Below are positions 8,127 to 17,668 of a stretch of 64,000 nucleotides of DNA, one piece after another. The DNA lies in NCBI GenBank assembly GCA_015075305.1, contig JABTUS010000009.1:227211-291210 (forward strand), in the 5' to 3' direction. A program made the translations under genes and the position numbers. Numbering within the stretch: position 1 is the first letter of the stretch; each line of letters begins with the position of its first letter. Source of the DNA: Opitutaceae bacterium (GTDB lineage: Bacteria; Verrucomicrobiota; Verrucomicrobiia; Opitutales; Opitutaceae). A model generated the notes under the pieces. The model was not told the origin of the DNA. It made no database searches and worked only from the letters and a program-made list of their open reading frames with translations.

Positions 8127-9649
8127 ACAACCCTCTCGAATTCGATTCCACAGAATGTCTGCAGCCACGATCCGTCAGTCCGGGCAAATTTTCGGGAGTT
8201 CGAAACAGCGGATGCCTTGCCATGGCGAGAGCGGCCATCGTCGGGGGATTCCTGCTGCCCGGGCTGCTGATTGCTCAAACGTTTGTAGCCAGACCGTACA
8301 TTCAGCCCGGTGACGGGTCGACCGTTGGGGGACATGATGTGAAAACGATCGCGTGGGTGACGGACAACGTGGCGGCTTCCTACAGGGTGGAGCTGTTTCT
8401 TCACGACAAGCTGTTGTTTGCAGGGTCCCCGACGATCGTTCCCATCGAGTTTTCCACCGGTCAGGTCTATCTGGCCTACTCGGTGATACTGACCGATCTC
8501 CCTCTCAACAGCGAACTCGACTACAAGGTGAGCCAGGGCGGAAAGGTCGTCTCGGCAAACACGTTTCGCACGCGGCGCTCTCCTGGCTGCAGGGTCCGAT
8601 TTGTGGTGGCCGGCGATCTCGGCGAAAACACGGCGGCGCAGAAAGCGGTTGCGTATCGAATGGCCCGGGAGAATCCCGATCTCGCCATTCTCTGCGGGGA
8701 CATCGTGTACAATCGCGGGCGATTCTCGGAGTACGTTGCGAAATTCTGGCCGGTCTATTGCAACGCTCCGACAGCCGATCCATCCATCGGCGCACCGATC
8801 ATGCAGTCGGTTCCCTTCTATGTTGCCTTGGGAAATCATGACTCGCAAAAGGCGGACCTGGCAGGGATGCCCGACGCTTTCGCGGCGTTCCATTTTTTCC
8901 ATCCACCCTTGAATGCCCCCGCGTACGGACCCTGGACAACCCCGATCATCGGGCCGGAAGCCTCGGTGCGCGCATTCAAGGCCTCCGCAACCAAGGCGGG
9001 GTATCCCCATCTGTCCCTCTACTCGTTTGAAGACGGCGACTGCCATTTCCTCGTGCTGGATTCGAACGACTATCTTCCAGTCCTCAACAATGAACTGCGT
9101 GCATGGATTCGTCGCGATCTCAATGGGACTGCGGCCAGGTGGAAAATGGTGTTTTGTCATCATCCTGGATTCAGTTCCGCAGCCAAGCATCACGAGGACC
9201 AGCGCATGCGTCTTTTGTCCCCGCTGTTCGAGGAGTGCGGCGTGGATCTCTATTTTGCCGGCCACGTTCACAACTACCAGCGCACGAAGCCGCTTCTGTT
9301 CAGCCCGGCGGACCCCGCTCCGCCGCCACCCGTCACGGAGGTTCGCGGCAGGTTCAGAGTTGACGAAAAATTCGATGGCAAGGAGCGGACGGAAGCCGAG
9401 GGAATCATCTATTTTGTGACTGGCGGCGGGGGTGGAACATTGTACCGGATGGAATCAAAGGAAAGCCCGCCCATGATGCCGCGTGATCCCGACGCGCCTG
9501 ACGGCATCCTGGCGCGCTATGTCGACAACGTGCGTTCGTTCACGCTCGTCGAGGCGGACGCCGGACGCGTTCTCATCCGACAGATCGGGGAGGACGGTGC
9601 TGAGTTGGATCGCATCCTGTTGACCAAGCCTGGACGGGCCGCACGCTGA
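8123..9649 (+). CDS. Secreted metallophosphoesterase, purple acid phosphatase-like
   Basis: From the ATG at 8123 the protein has 508 residues and overlaps the upstream stop by four bases, which suggests translational coupling. A hydrophobic export segment lies at about residues 35-52, so a later start at 8222 (MARAAIVGG) is possible. An N-terminal fibronectin-like domain (about 55-150) precedes the calcineurin-like metallophosphoesterase domain. The metal ligands are visible: VAGDLGEN (D165), CGDIVYN (D193), ALGNHDS (N238, H239), FCHHPGF and FAGHVHNYQRT. This layout is that of purple acid phosphatase and alkaline phosphatase D relatives. It probably removes phosphate from a compound released by the neighbouring glycan-degrading enzymes; the substrate is unknown. 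Confidence 0.85.
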   Translation: MNNPLEFDSTECLQPRSVSPGKFSGVRNSGCLAMARAAIVGGFLLPGLLIAQTFVARPYIQPGDGSTVGGHDVKTIAWVTDNVAASYRVELFLHDKLLFAGSPTIVPIEFSTGQVYLAYSVILTDLPLNSELDYKVSQGGKVVSANTFRTRRSPGCRVRFVVAGDLGENTAAQKAVAYRMARENPDLAILCGDIVYNRGRFSEYVAKFWPVYCNAPTADPSIGAPIMQSVPFYVALGNHDSQKADLAGMPDAFAAFHFFHPPLNAPAYGPWTTPIIGPEASVRAFKASATKAGYPHLSLYSFEDGDCHFLVLDSNDYLPVLNNELRAWIRRDLNGTAARWKMVFCHHPGFSSAAKHHEDQRMRLLSPLFEECGVDLYFAGHVHNYQRTKPLLFSPADPAPPPPVTEVRGRFRVDEKFDGKERTEAEGIIYFVTGGGGGTLYRMESKESPPMMPRDPDAPDGILARYVDNVRSFTLVEADAGRVLIRQIGEDGAELDRILLTKPGRAAR

Positions 9650-9658
9650 GTTTCCCAC

Positions 9659-10615
9659 ATGCGTCCCAAATTCAACTTGGAACCGATCGGATTGGTTGGC
9701 CTGGGCCTGATGGGAGCGGGCATTGCCACCTGCCTGCTCTCCCGCGGTTTCCGGGTGGTGGCGCACGATCGCTCGCCGAAGCAGGCGCGGACGGCTGGCG
9801 TGCACATCGACGAATCATTGCGCGAGCTGGCCGAACGTGGAATGCTTCCGAAGAGCCGAATGCGCGACTGGCGGCGCAGGTTCAGGCTCGTTGGGAATCC
9901 AGCCGAGCTGAAGGCTTGCCGGGTCGTTGTCGAATCGATCGGCGAGAACCTCGAGGACAAGCTCGGCTTGATGCGCGAGTTGGAATCCTGCCTACATCGA
10001 AGCGCGATCGTGGCATCGAACACCTCGAGCTTTCCGATCAGCCTTCTCCAGGCGAATGCGAGGCATCCGGGACGGATTGTCGGCATGCACTGGGCCGAAC
10101 CGGCGCACATCATGCGGTACATGGAGATCACTCCGGGAAAGAAGACCTCGGGTCTGACTCTGAAGAAGGCCATGTCCATGGGCGTGCGGTGCGGAAAGGA
10201 GCCGACGCTGCTGCGGGAGGACGTTCGTGGATTTCTTTCGAATCGCATGATGTATGCCATGATCCGCGAGGCCTGTCATCTGGTGGAGTCGGGAATCGCA
10301 GACATTCCAACCGTGGATCAATCCTTCAGAAACGACATTGGCTGGTGGGCGCTTCTGGCCGGCCCGTTTCGATGGATGGATCTCACCGGAATCCCCGCAT
10401 ACGCGGCTGTCATGGAGGGTCTTTTGCCGCAGTTGTGCAATGACCACGAAGTGCCGCAACTGATGAGACGCATGGTTGCCAGCGGGGCCATGGGGACGAG
10501 CACTGCCAGTGGTTTCTACAAGTATTCCAAGGCCGGCGCGAAGGACTGGAATCGACGGTGGATCGATTTCACCTACGAGATTCGGAAGCTGGCCGACAAG
10601 TTTGCCGAAGTTTGA
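9659..10615 (+). CDS. 3-hydroxyacyl-CoA dehydrogenase family protein
   Basis: The 318-residue protein has an N-terminal NAD-binding Rossmann motif (GLVGLGLMGAGIA, residues 11-23), the motif VESIGENLEDK and the sequence SNTSSFPIS that carries catalytic-region Ser/Thr residues. The conserved histidine of this family should be in GMHWAEP. A C-terminal 3HCDH domain starts near residue 185. Family members oxidise beta-hydroxyacyl-CoA or related hydroxy acids, for example L-gulonate or hydroxybutyryl-CoA. No fatty-acid genes are nearby; the gene starts 9 bases after a secreted phosphatase in a glycan locus. A hydroxy-acid or sugar-acid dehydrogenase role is therefore plausible, as an inference. Confidence 0.8.
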   Translation: MRPKFNLEPIGLVGLGLMGAGIATCLLSRGFRVVAHDRSPKQARTAGVHIDESLRELAERGMLPKSRMRDWRRRFRLVGNPAELKACRVVVESIGENLEDKLGLMRELESCLHRSAIVASNTSSFPISLLQANARHPGRIVGMHWAEPAHIMRYMEITPGKKTSGLTLKKAMSMGVRCGKEPTLLREDVRGFLSNRMMYAMIREACHLVESGIADIPTVDQSFRNDIGWWALLAGPFRWMDLTGIPAYAAVMEGLLPQLCNDHEVPQLMRRMVASGAMGTSTASGFYKYSKAGAKDWNRRWIDFTYEIRKLADKFAEV

Positions 10616-10765
10616 AGCGTTGACGGAATGAATGAACGAATGTGCGCACTCTGCACATTTGTTTGATGAGGGGTCGCGCGAGGCAGCACAACCGCAAGAA
10701 TGACGACACCGCAGGCCGCTCATGGCCTTTCACCTCAACCCCCAATGCTTTCGATTTTCACCCCA

Positions 10766-13700
10766 ATGAAGAATTATCCGTTTCCAATCCGCGTTGCCGC
10801 AGACGCAACCGGGATTCTGCTGATCGGGATGATGGCATTCCTGCCCGCGATGCGAAGCCAGGCTCAAGCCGTTCCGGATTCGACCACGGAGAGGGACCAG
10901 GCTGGGCCGGTCGTATCCAAGGAGAACAGCGCCCCGTCAGCTCAGGATACAGTGGTGATGTCACCTTTCGAGGTCATTTCCAATGAGCGCGGATACTATT
11001 CGTCGACGACCATGTCGGGAACGCGTTTGAATTCGAAGGTGGAGGATCTGGCTGCGTCGATCACCGTCGTCACCAAGCAGCAGATGTCGGATTTTGCACT
11101 CCTGGACATCAATGACGTGTTTGCCTATGAGGCGGGAACGGAGGGATCCCTGACTTACACTGATATTGCCGCGAACGCTGACGGCGTTCCGATCGACAGC
11201 ACCCAGTTGAGCCCGAACACCGCAAACCGGGTCAGGGGGATCAGTTCTGCAAACCTTTCGTTCGGCAACTTTCAGACCAGCGGACGCGTGCCAGTCGATC
11301 CCATCATCATCGAAGCGGTCGAGATCAACCGGGGACCCAACTCGAGCGTCTTTGGGCTGGGCAATGCCGGAGGTACGGTGAATCTCCAGCCTGTCTCGGC
11401 CAATCTTACGCAAGACAAGTCGGAAGCGAAGATCCGTGGCGACAGTTATGACGGGTGGCGCACGAGCCTCGATTTGAACCGCGTTCTCAGCAAAAACCGC
11501 CTGGCGGTTCGTGTCAGCGGCGTTTATCAGCGCGACGGCTTCGAAAGAAAGCCATCCGGCACCGACACCCGGCGCCTGAATGGGATGGTAAAGTTTCGAC
11601 CGTTCGAAAACACGACGATCAGCGGGTTCTATTCAAACTATCACCTCACGGGAAATCGTCCGAACACCACGATGCCGCTCGACGGCATCTCCCTGTGGGA
11701 GTCGGCTGGCAGACCCACATGGGATCCCGTGACGGCCACTGTCCACATTGATGGAAAATCAGCGGGAACCTTTACACCAACGACCCTTCCCGCCTATTTC
11801 TCCACCAGTTCGTCTCTCAGGACCTATTCAACAGTGGCGGTTGATGGAAGCGGCCAGGTGTCGCAGTGGATGCCGATGCAGATGACGACAAGCACGACCG
11901 ATCCGAACGCGAGCAAGCAGAACGTGTTCATCGTGATAACGTCGCCGAATCAATTGAGGCAGACGCAGCCGCTTTGGTCCAGCAATGCCCAGCTTGGCGA
12001 CAAGTCGATCTACGATTGGTCATCCATCAACCTGGCCGCCGTGAACCAACTGCGGCAGGACACCAATACGGCCATGTTGAACATCCAGCAGATCATCCTG
12101 AATACACCCATGCAGTTGCTGGCGGCCGAGGGAGGCTTTTATCGGGAGGACAGTCAGAGTTACGCTCGCAACATCATTGGAGGCGCCGGTTCGTCCGGGC
12201 GCATCGGATACTTGAACATGGACGTCAACGAGCGCCTCCCAACCGGTCAGCCGAATCCATTTTTCCTGCGGCCCTACCTGGGAATAAGCCTGCCACAGGA
12301 TATTGATGAACCACTTCGGCACGAAACCGCACGCGCGCAGCTGGCTTACCGTCTCGATTTCAGACGCGAAAAGAACCTGCTTCGCTGGCTGGGACTGCAC
12401 CAGCTTTCAGTCTACGGCGAGTACCAGGACAGGATTAGGCGCAGCATTGGGTACCGTGACATCATCGCTGACGATCATTCATGGCTCCTGCCTGTTCCGC
12501 GGGCAACGGTCAATGCGGCACAGGGGGGTGGCACCGACGTCGCAAGAAACTACTTCAGGTACTATGTGGGCGACAAGGGGCCCCATGTGGATTATGCGCC
12601 CGGCCGGTTGAGCTATGGCACGTATCCCCATGTCTGGGGCAACGGTGTCACCGGCGTATTCAAGACGGAATCCGCATTGCTCGCGCAGGGAATATCAGCG
12701 GACAGAACAGCCGGGAGCAGCAATTCCCGTCAGGTCATCAAGACCCGAGGGGCCACTCTTCAAAGCTTCTTTTGGAATGATCGCATAGTGACGACAGTCG
12801 GGGTGCGACAGGACACGAATCACAACAAGGTTGGCATTACCCCAAAGTTTCTGGCTGACGGGACACTCGACTGGGATTCGTGGAATGCCTGGGGCCCTGC
12901 CGACTGGATCATCAAGAAAGGCACAACAAAAACCGTGGGAGTTGTGGCCAAGGTCCTTCCCTGGCTCAACCTGCACGCGAATTTTTCTGACAGCTTCGAG
13001 CCCAGCGCGACAGCCTACGACATCTTCCTGAATCCGCTGCCGGATCCAACCGGGCGCGGGCACGACTACGGAGTGACGCTGAAGCTCCTGGACGGAAGGC
13101 TTGTGATGCGTGTGATCAAGTACGAAACCAAACAGATCGATGCCAGGGCTGGGGCAACGGCGGCAGCCCGTACGCGAGCGATGGACTTCGATTTCGTGAG
13201 TTCATCCACCAATCGCAGCAACTGGCTCAATGCGAATGCGCTTCGCTGGATTACCGCGGCTGCTGCGGCGAACGGGCAGACGCTCACACCCGATCAGGCA
13301 ACCGCCCAAGTCGCTGCATTGATGGGCTTTTCCGTGGAGGAGTACAATGCGCAGAAGGATGTCCCCAACAGCAGCATCTCTGAAACCGCGGACGTTCTGG
13401 CGAAAGGCAGGGAGGTTGAGATCAACTACAATCCCACCAACTACTTTACGGTCAAGTTGAACGCGGTGAAACTGGAGTCCATCAATCTGCACCTGTCGCC
13501 GGCGGTAACCGAATGGATCGAAAAACGCATGCCCATTTGGGAGAAGATCATCGACCCTGAAACCAAGACACCGTGGTACACCACCAGCTATCCCGGTGCG
13601 TCGGCCAGCGCACGCACGCCGTCGGCCTTCCTTTCGGGAACCGTGTTGACTCCTCTCGGCGTCGACAAGGCGCTGGAAGGCAAGAGCCGCCCCCAGGTTC

Positions 13701-14092
13701 GCAAGTACAAGGTGAACCTGGCCACAAGCTACCGTATGGCGGGCCTGACGGATCACAAGGTTCTCAAGCGCGTAACTGTTGGCGGTGCACTGCGCTGGGA
13801 GGATCGCGGCTCAATCGGTTTCTATGGAGTCGAAAGTCCGCCCACGATTGTGACTGACCTTGATCCGACCCGGCCGATCTGGGACAAGGCCCATCTCTAC
13901 GCTGACGCCTTTGTTTCGTATCGTACCCGTTTGTTCGCCGACAAGGTCAGCACGACCTTTCAGTTGAATGTGCGAAATCTCCAGGAAAGTGGACGGCTGC
14001 AGGCCGTGGCAGCGTATCCGGATGGAACTCCCTGGGCGTTTCGGATAGTCGATCCACGTCAATTCATTCTTAGCGCGTCGTTTGAATTCTGA
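10766..14092 (+). CDS. TonB-dependent outer-membrane receptor
   Basis: From the ATG at 10766 the protein has 1108 residues with a signal peptide ending near AMRSQAQA; starts at 10700 or 10745 would add unrelated residues. Shortly after the signal is VVMSPFEVISNERGYY, a leader common to receptors of Opitutaceae, followed by the plug domain (about 75-215, with EINRGPNSSVFGLGNAGG). The remainder is a beta-barrel, and the last residue is phenylalanine in FILSASFEF, the usual outer-membrane assembly signal. It should import an oligosaccharide or other large nutrient across the outer membrane using TonB/ExbBD, which are not in this window. It sits between the two glycoside hydrolase-like genes and marks the locus as a carbohydrate-use system. 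Confidence 0.9.
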   Translation: MKNYPFPIRVAADATGILLIGMMAFLPAMRSQAQAVPDSTTERDQAGPVVSKENSAPSAQDTVVMSPFEVISNERGYYSSTTMSGTRLNSKVEDLAASITVVTKQQMSDFALLDINDVFAYEAGTEGSLTYTDIAANADGVPIDSTQLSPNTANRVRGISSANLSFGNFQTSGRVPVDPIIIEAVEINRGPNSSVFGLGNAGGTVNLQPVSANLTQDKSEAKIRGDSYDGWRTSLDLNRVLSKNRLAVRVSGVYQRDGFERKPSGTDTRRLNGMVKFRPFENTTISGFYSNYHLTGNRPNTTMPLDGISLWESAGRPTWDPVTATVHIDGKSAGTFTPTTLPAYFSTSSSLRTYSTVAVDGSGQVSQWMPMQMTTSTTDPNASKQNVFIVITSPNQLRQTQPLWSSNAQLGDKSIYDWSSINLAAVNQLRQDTNTAMLNIQQIILNTPMQLLAAEGGFYREDSQSYARNIIGGAGSSGRIGYLNMDVNERLPTGQPNPFFLRPYLGISLPQDIDEPLRHETARAQLAYRLDFRREKNLLRWLGLHQLSVYGEYQDRIRRSIGYRDIIADDHSWLLPVPRATVNAAQGGGTDVARNYFRYYVGDKGPHVDYAPGRLSYGTYPHVWGNGVTGVFKTESALLAQGISADRTAGSSNSRQVIKTRGATLQSFFWNDRIVTTVGVRQDTNHNKVGITPKFLADGTLDWDSWNAWGPADWIIKKGTTKTVGVVAKVLPWLNLHANFSDSFEPSATAYDIFLNPLPDPTGRGHDYGVTLKLLDGRLVMRVIKYETKQIDARAGATAAARTRAMDFDFVSSSTNRSNWLNANALRWITAAAAANGQTLTPDQATAQVAALMGFSVEEYNAQKDVPNSSISETADVLAKGREVEINYNPTNYFTVKLNAVKLESINLHLSPAVTEWIEKRMPIWEKIIDPETKTPWYTTSYPGASASARTPSAFLSGTVLTPLGVDKALEGKSRPQVRKYKVNLATSYRMAGLTDHKVLKRVTVGGALRWEDRGSIGFYGVESPPTIVTDLDPTRPIWDKAHLYADAFVSYRTRLFADKVSTTFQLNVRNLQESGRLQAVAAYPDGTPWAFRIVDPRQFILSASFEF

Positions 14093-14256
14093 CGATGCCA
14101 GCGCTTCCACCGATCTTCCAAGGCTGACGAACCGCGGATCTTGATTCTCCGGCCTAGGTGCTGTGAGACTTGTACAGTCCGCGGGTCGCACTTTTCCTGT
14201 GCGCCAGTGCCGGCCATCCCTTTCTGGTTTGGCAGGCGCGCGCAGCCAGTTTCCCC

Positions 14257-16632
14257 ATGCTCCTTCTTCCAATTCGACTCAAGTCCGGATCTGTATTGAT
14301 TGGCTGCCTCATCTGGTTCTTTGCGTGCAGATGTCCTGGCGCCGCTGAAAGTTTCGGGCCAGTTTTTCCCGTGCCCCAGGAGGTTGTGCCGGGAGTCGGT
14401 TCATTCAGGTTGGATGAGACCGTAACCCTGGCGGTTCCTGTCAACGCCAGGGCGCACGATCTGTTTCTGGCCCGGAGTCTCGCGGCGAATCTGGCGCAGT
14501 GGCGTGGAATCGCTGTGCGTACAGTAGTGACCGATCAATTGCCGGACAGCCGTGTCATTGTGATGGGTGGTCGGGAGAATCCATTGGTGAAACAGGCCGA
14601 GGATCGGTTCGGACTGATGAAGGGATCGCGTCCGCCGGGCGAAGGATACATCCTGGCGGTTCTTCCTGAAGCAATAGTGGTCGATGGCACGGATGACGCG
14701 GGCGCCTTCCACGGACTTCAGTCCCTGCGGCAGTTGCTGAACCATGCGGAGCCCAGCCTTGAACTGCCGGCGATCAGGATCCGGGATTGGCCATACAAGC
14801 CGATACGAGGAGTGAAGTTGTACCTGCCTGGGAGAGAAAACATCGCCTTCTTCAAGCGTTTCGTGGCCGATTTCATGGCTCTCTACAAATTCAATTATCT
14901 GTTTGTCGAATTCAATGGCGCGATGCGATCCGACACGCATCCAGAGGTGAACGCCGGCTGGCTGGACCTCTCCAGGGACCTTGCATTCAGTCGGAGGGAT
15001 CGCCCAACGGGAGCACGTGGCGAGTATCAGGACTCGCCAAATCAGGATGTGGCGGATGGAGGGATTGTGGAAAAGGAGGAGGTTGCGGACCTGGTCGCCT
15101 GGGCAAGGCTCCACCATGTCAATTTTGTGCCGGAAGTTCCCTCGCTGTCCCACTCGTACTATCTCCTCACGCGCCACCGGGAACTGGCGGACCTCGCACA
15201 GGCGAACTGGGAGTGGCCGGATGCCTACGATCCGGACAATCCGGCGACCTACCGCCTCTATTTCGACATTCTTGATGAGATCATCGAGGCAACAGGACCC
15301 TCCATGGTCCATATTGGTCACGATGAATGGCGTGTCCCGCTTGGAAATACCGATGCGGATGACGCCGCCGCGCGCCGCACCCAGTACATCGCCGACTTGA
15401 ACCGGATCCACAGGCATCTGTCGGACAGGAAGATCAGGACCGCGATCTACGGCGATCACCTGCTTGAGTCGGTGCGGGGTGACGAGTTTTCCGAGCAAAA
15501 AACCAAGGACGGCGAGCACTATCGCTGGCCCGGCGGGCTAACCCGCCGCCAGGTCGAAACCGAGATTCCAAAGGATATCCTTGTATTCAACTGGTTCTGG
15601 AGGGACGGCCGCGAAGGTCAGGGCGAATTCAACGACATCGCGGTTGAAGACCTGGGATTCGAGCAGGTCCTGGGAAATTTTGAGCCCTACATCATCAACT
15701 ATGAGCGCCGCAGTGCGCGACGGAGCATCAAGGGAGGAGTACCGTCTTCGTGGGCTGCGACGAATGAATTCAATTTTGCGAAGGATCTTCTCTACGACTT
15801 CATCGGGTGCGCCAATCTCACATGGTCGACGCACTGGCTGCCGGAATCGAGGCTGGCAGACATCGTCCAACATGAATTGCCGATCGTGCGGCGTTATCTC
15901 AGCGGAGGCCCGCTGCCGAGCGAGTGCGGCGATGCTGTCCATCCCCTGGCGGTCGCACGGTCTGCTGCTTTTCCGAAGGAGGAAATGCGAGCGGGTTTGA
16001 ATCCGAACCTTTTCCGAGAAGGAACAGTCATCTCCGGCAACCTGGCATTCGACATTCCGGACATGGACGGCGCCGAAGGCGGTTTTGCGGCAGCGGTGGG
16101 TGTTTCAGGCTCCAAGCCGATTGAAATGCCCTCGGTCTCCAATCCAATTCCGATCGGAGCTGATGCCAGCAGCCTGATTTTTTTGCACGCACTCGCCCGG
16201 CCGTCGACAAACATGTTTGCGTACAAGTACGTCTACAACCAAGAGGACTCCTCGGACCTGATGGGGTACTACGAGGTTGTCTATGAGGACGGCTTCGTTG
16301 CAACAGTCCCCATTCGCTACGGTTACAACATACTGGAGTGGTCATCGGGACTGCGTGCGACACCGCGCAATCAATGCTATGGAGCCCGGGCGGTCGAGTT
16401 GGGGAAGTCTCCAGAGAAGCGCGTTACCTTCTTCGCCCTGGAATGGCCCAATCCCCGGCTGGGCAGAAAAATAAGGGAAGTGCGTCTGCACGGAACCAGG
16501 AATTTCCGCAGTGCGGCGAAGAGCGGACCGGAGATGTCCGCCAACGTGATTTTCCTGAGCGCCGTCAGCATCGTGAAACCGCGCGGTTTTCCGGAGCCGG
16601 TTTCCGCCCGGTCAGCGGAAAAGCCTGAATAG
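14257..16632 (+). CDS. Glycoside hydrolase family 20 (beta-hexosaminidase-like), secreted
   Basis: The chosen ATG at 14257 gives 791 residues with a signal peptide ending around CPGAAES; an upstream ATG at 14170 would add 29 residues. Residues 35-175 form the GH20b small domain and the barrel follows. The motif VHIGHDEWR places the adjacent Asp-Glu pair (D356, E357) that GH20 enzymes use for substrate-assisted catalysis on N-acetylhexosaminides. A C-terminal beta-domain begins near residue 600. GH20 members remove terminal GlcNAc or GalNAc. With the receptor and phosphatase upstream, a host- or algal-type aminosugar glycan is a possible substrate, but that is inference. Confidence 0.85.
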   Translation: MLLLPIRLKSGSVLIGCLIWFFACRCPGAAESFGPVFPVPQEVVPGVGSFRLDETVTLAVPVNARAHDLFLARSLAANLAQWRGIAVRTVVTDQLPDSRVIVMGGRENPLVKQAEDRFGLMKGSRPPGEGYILAVLPEAIVVDGTDDAGAFHGLQSLRQLLNHAEPSLELPAIRIRDWPYKPIRGVKLYLPGRENIAFFKRFVADFMALYKFNYLFVEFNGAMRSDTHPEVNAGWLDLSRDLAFSRRDRPTGARGEYQDSPNQDVADGGIVEKEEVADLVAWARLHHVNFVPEVPSLSHSYYLLTRHRELADLAQANWEWPDAYDPDNPATYRLYFDILDEIIEATGPSMVHIGHDEWRVPLGNTDADDAAARRTQYIADLNRIHRHLSDRKIRTAIYGDHLLESVRGDEFSEQKTKDGEHYRWPGGLTRRQVETEIPKDILVFNWFWRDGREGQGEFNDIAVEDLGFEQVLGNFEPYIINYERRSARRSIKGGVPSSWAATNEFNFAKDLLYDFIGCANLTWSTHWLPESRLADIVQHELPIVRRYLSGGPLPSECGDAVHPLAVARSAAFPKEEMRAGLNPNLFREGTVISGNLAFDIPDMDGAEGGFAAAVGVSGSKPIEMPSVSNPIPIGADASSLIFLHALARPSTNMFAYKYVYNQEDSSDLMGYYEVVYEDGFVATVPIRYGYNILEWSSGLRATPRNQCYGARAVELGKSPEKRVTFFALEWPNPRLGRKIREVRLHGTRNFRSAAKSGPEMSANVIFLSAVSIVKPRGFPEPVSARSAEKPE

Positions 16633-16647
16633 GCGGCCCACTTTGAC

Positions 16648-17634
16648 ATGAGATTCGTCCACCTTGCCCTGAGTGTAGCAATATGCGGCACGCTTGTGGG
16701 TCAGCCGGCGCGCGAGGCGGCGGCTTCTCGCTTCAATTTCGTGGCGATGGGATGCGTTCCCTATGGTCGCGTTGAAAACAGCAGAAGCAGTTTCCTGCGT
16801 TTGCTGCGGGAGGTTGATCGGATCCAGCCTGCGTTTGCCGTGCATCTGGGGGACATTCTTGGTGGCAACGAAAAGCCGGCGGATGAGGTGCTGCGACAGC
16901 GCCGCGATGACTTCGACAGTGTAAACGGAGCCTTGATCTACACGCCGGGCGACAACGAGTGGACGGATTCGCACAGTCCGGGGCAGGGGAGTTTTGAACC
17001 GTTGGAGAGATTGGAAAAACTTCGAAACCTGTTTTTCACGGAGGATTCGAGCCGTGGGCGGAATCCCCTGCGGCTGGATACGCAGCGTCACGATCCTCGA
17101 TTTTCCAAGTATGCCGAGAACGCCAGGTGGACGGTTTCAGGCGTGGTCTTCGCAACGGTGCATGTCGTTGGAAGCTCCAACAATGTTCGTCCATCCGTGC
17201 CGAGCGCGATGGAGGAGTGGCAGGACAGAGACCTGGCGGACGAGGCGTGGATCGAACAGACATTTGATGTCGCCTCGAAGAAAGGTGCTCCGGGCATCGT
17301 CCTCTTTTTTCACGCGGATCCCTTTGCGGCTGATCGTGGGCAGGCCGGCGTCAAGCGCAGCTACGAGCGCTTCCTGAAAACCGTGGAGCGGGGGGCGCGG
17401 GATTTCGCCCGTCCCGTGCTCCTCGTTCACGCGGATGAACACCGGTACCGGCTCGACGTGGGCATGCGGTTTGAATTGTCAGCCACGCCGCTCCAGAACG
17501 TCACGCGTTTGGAGACATTCGGCGACTCCAACATCCATGCGGTTCTGGTGACTGTGGATCCTGGATCTCCCCAGGTCTTCCTGGCTGGGCCGCTGATTGT
17601 TCCGGGGAATCCGGTGCCTCGCCTGCCCAAATAG
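16648..17634 (+). CDS. Secreted metallophosphoesterase-like protein
   Basis: The 328-residue protein starts with a short signal peptide (about residues 1-26, ending near AREAAAS). Calcineurin-like metal-site fragments can be seen: VHLGDILGG near residue 66, YTPGDNEWTD near 100, and HADEHRY near 255. The usual GNHD is replaced by GDNEW, which is typical of a divergent subgroup rather than of canonical phosphatases. The gene is 15 bases behind the GH20 gene and is the last of the plus-strand glycan operon. A role in removing phosphate from the imported or extracellular substrate is likely, but the exact reaction is unknown. Confidence 0.7.
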   Translation: MRFVHLALSVAICGTLVGQPAREAAASRFNFVAMGCVPYGRVENSRSSFLRLLREVDRIQPAFAVHLGDILGGNEKPADEVLRQRRDDFDSVNGALIYTPGDNEWTDSHSPGQGSFEPLERLEKLRNLFFTEDSSRGRNPLRLDTQRHDPRFSKYAENARWTVSGVVFATVHVVGSSNNVRPSVPSAMEEWQDRDLADEAWIEQTFDVASKKGAPGIVLFFHADPFAADRGQAGVKRSYERFLKTVERGARDFARPVLLVHADEHRYRLDVGMRFELSATPLQNVTRLETFGDSNIHAVLVTVDPGSPQVFLAGPLIVPGNPVPRLPK

Positions 17635-17668
17635 CGACTGCCAGGCAGGCTTCACGGGCAGCCAACCC

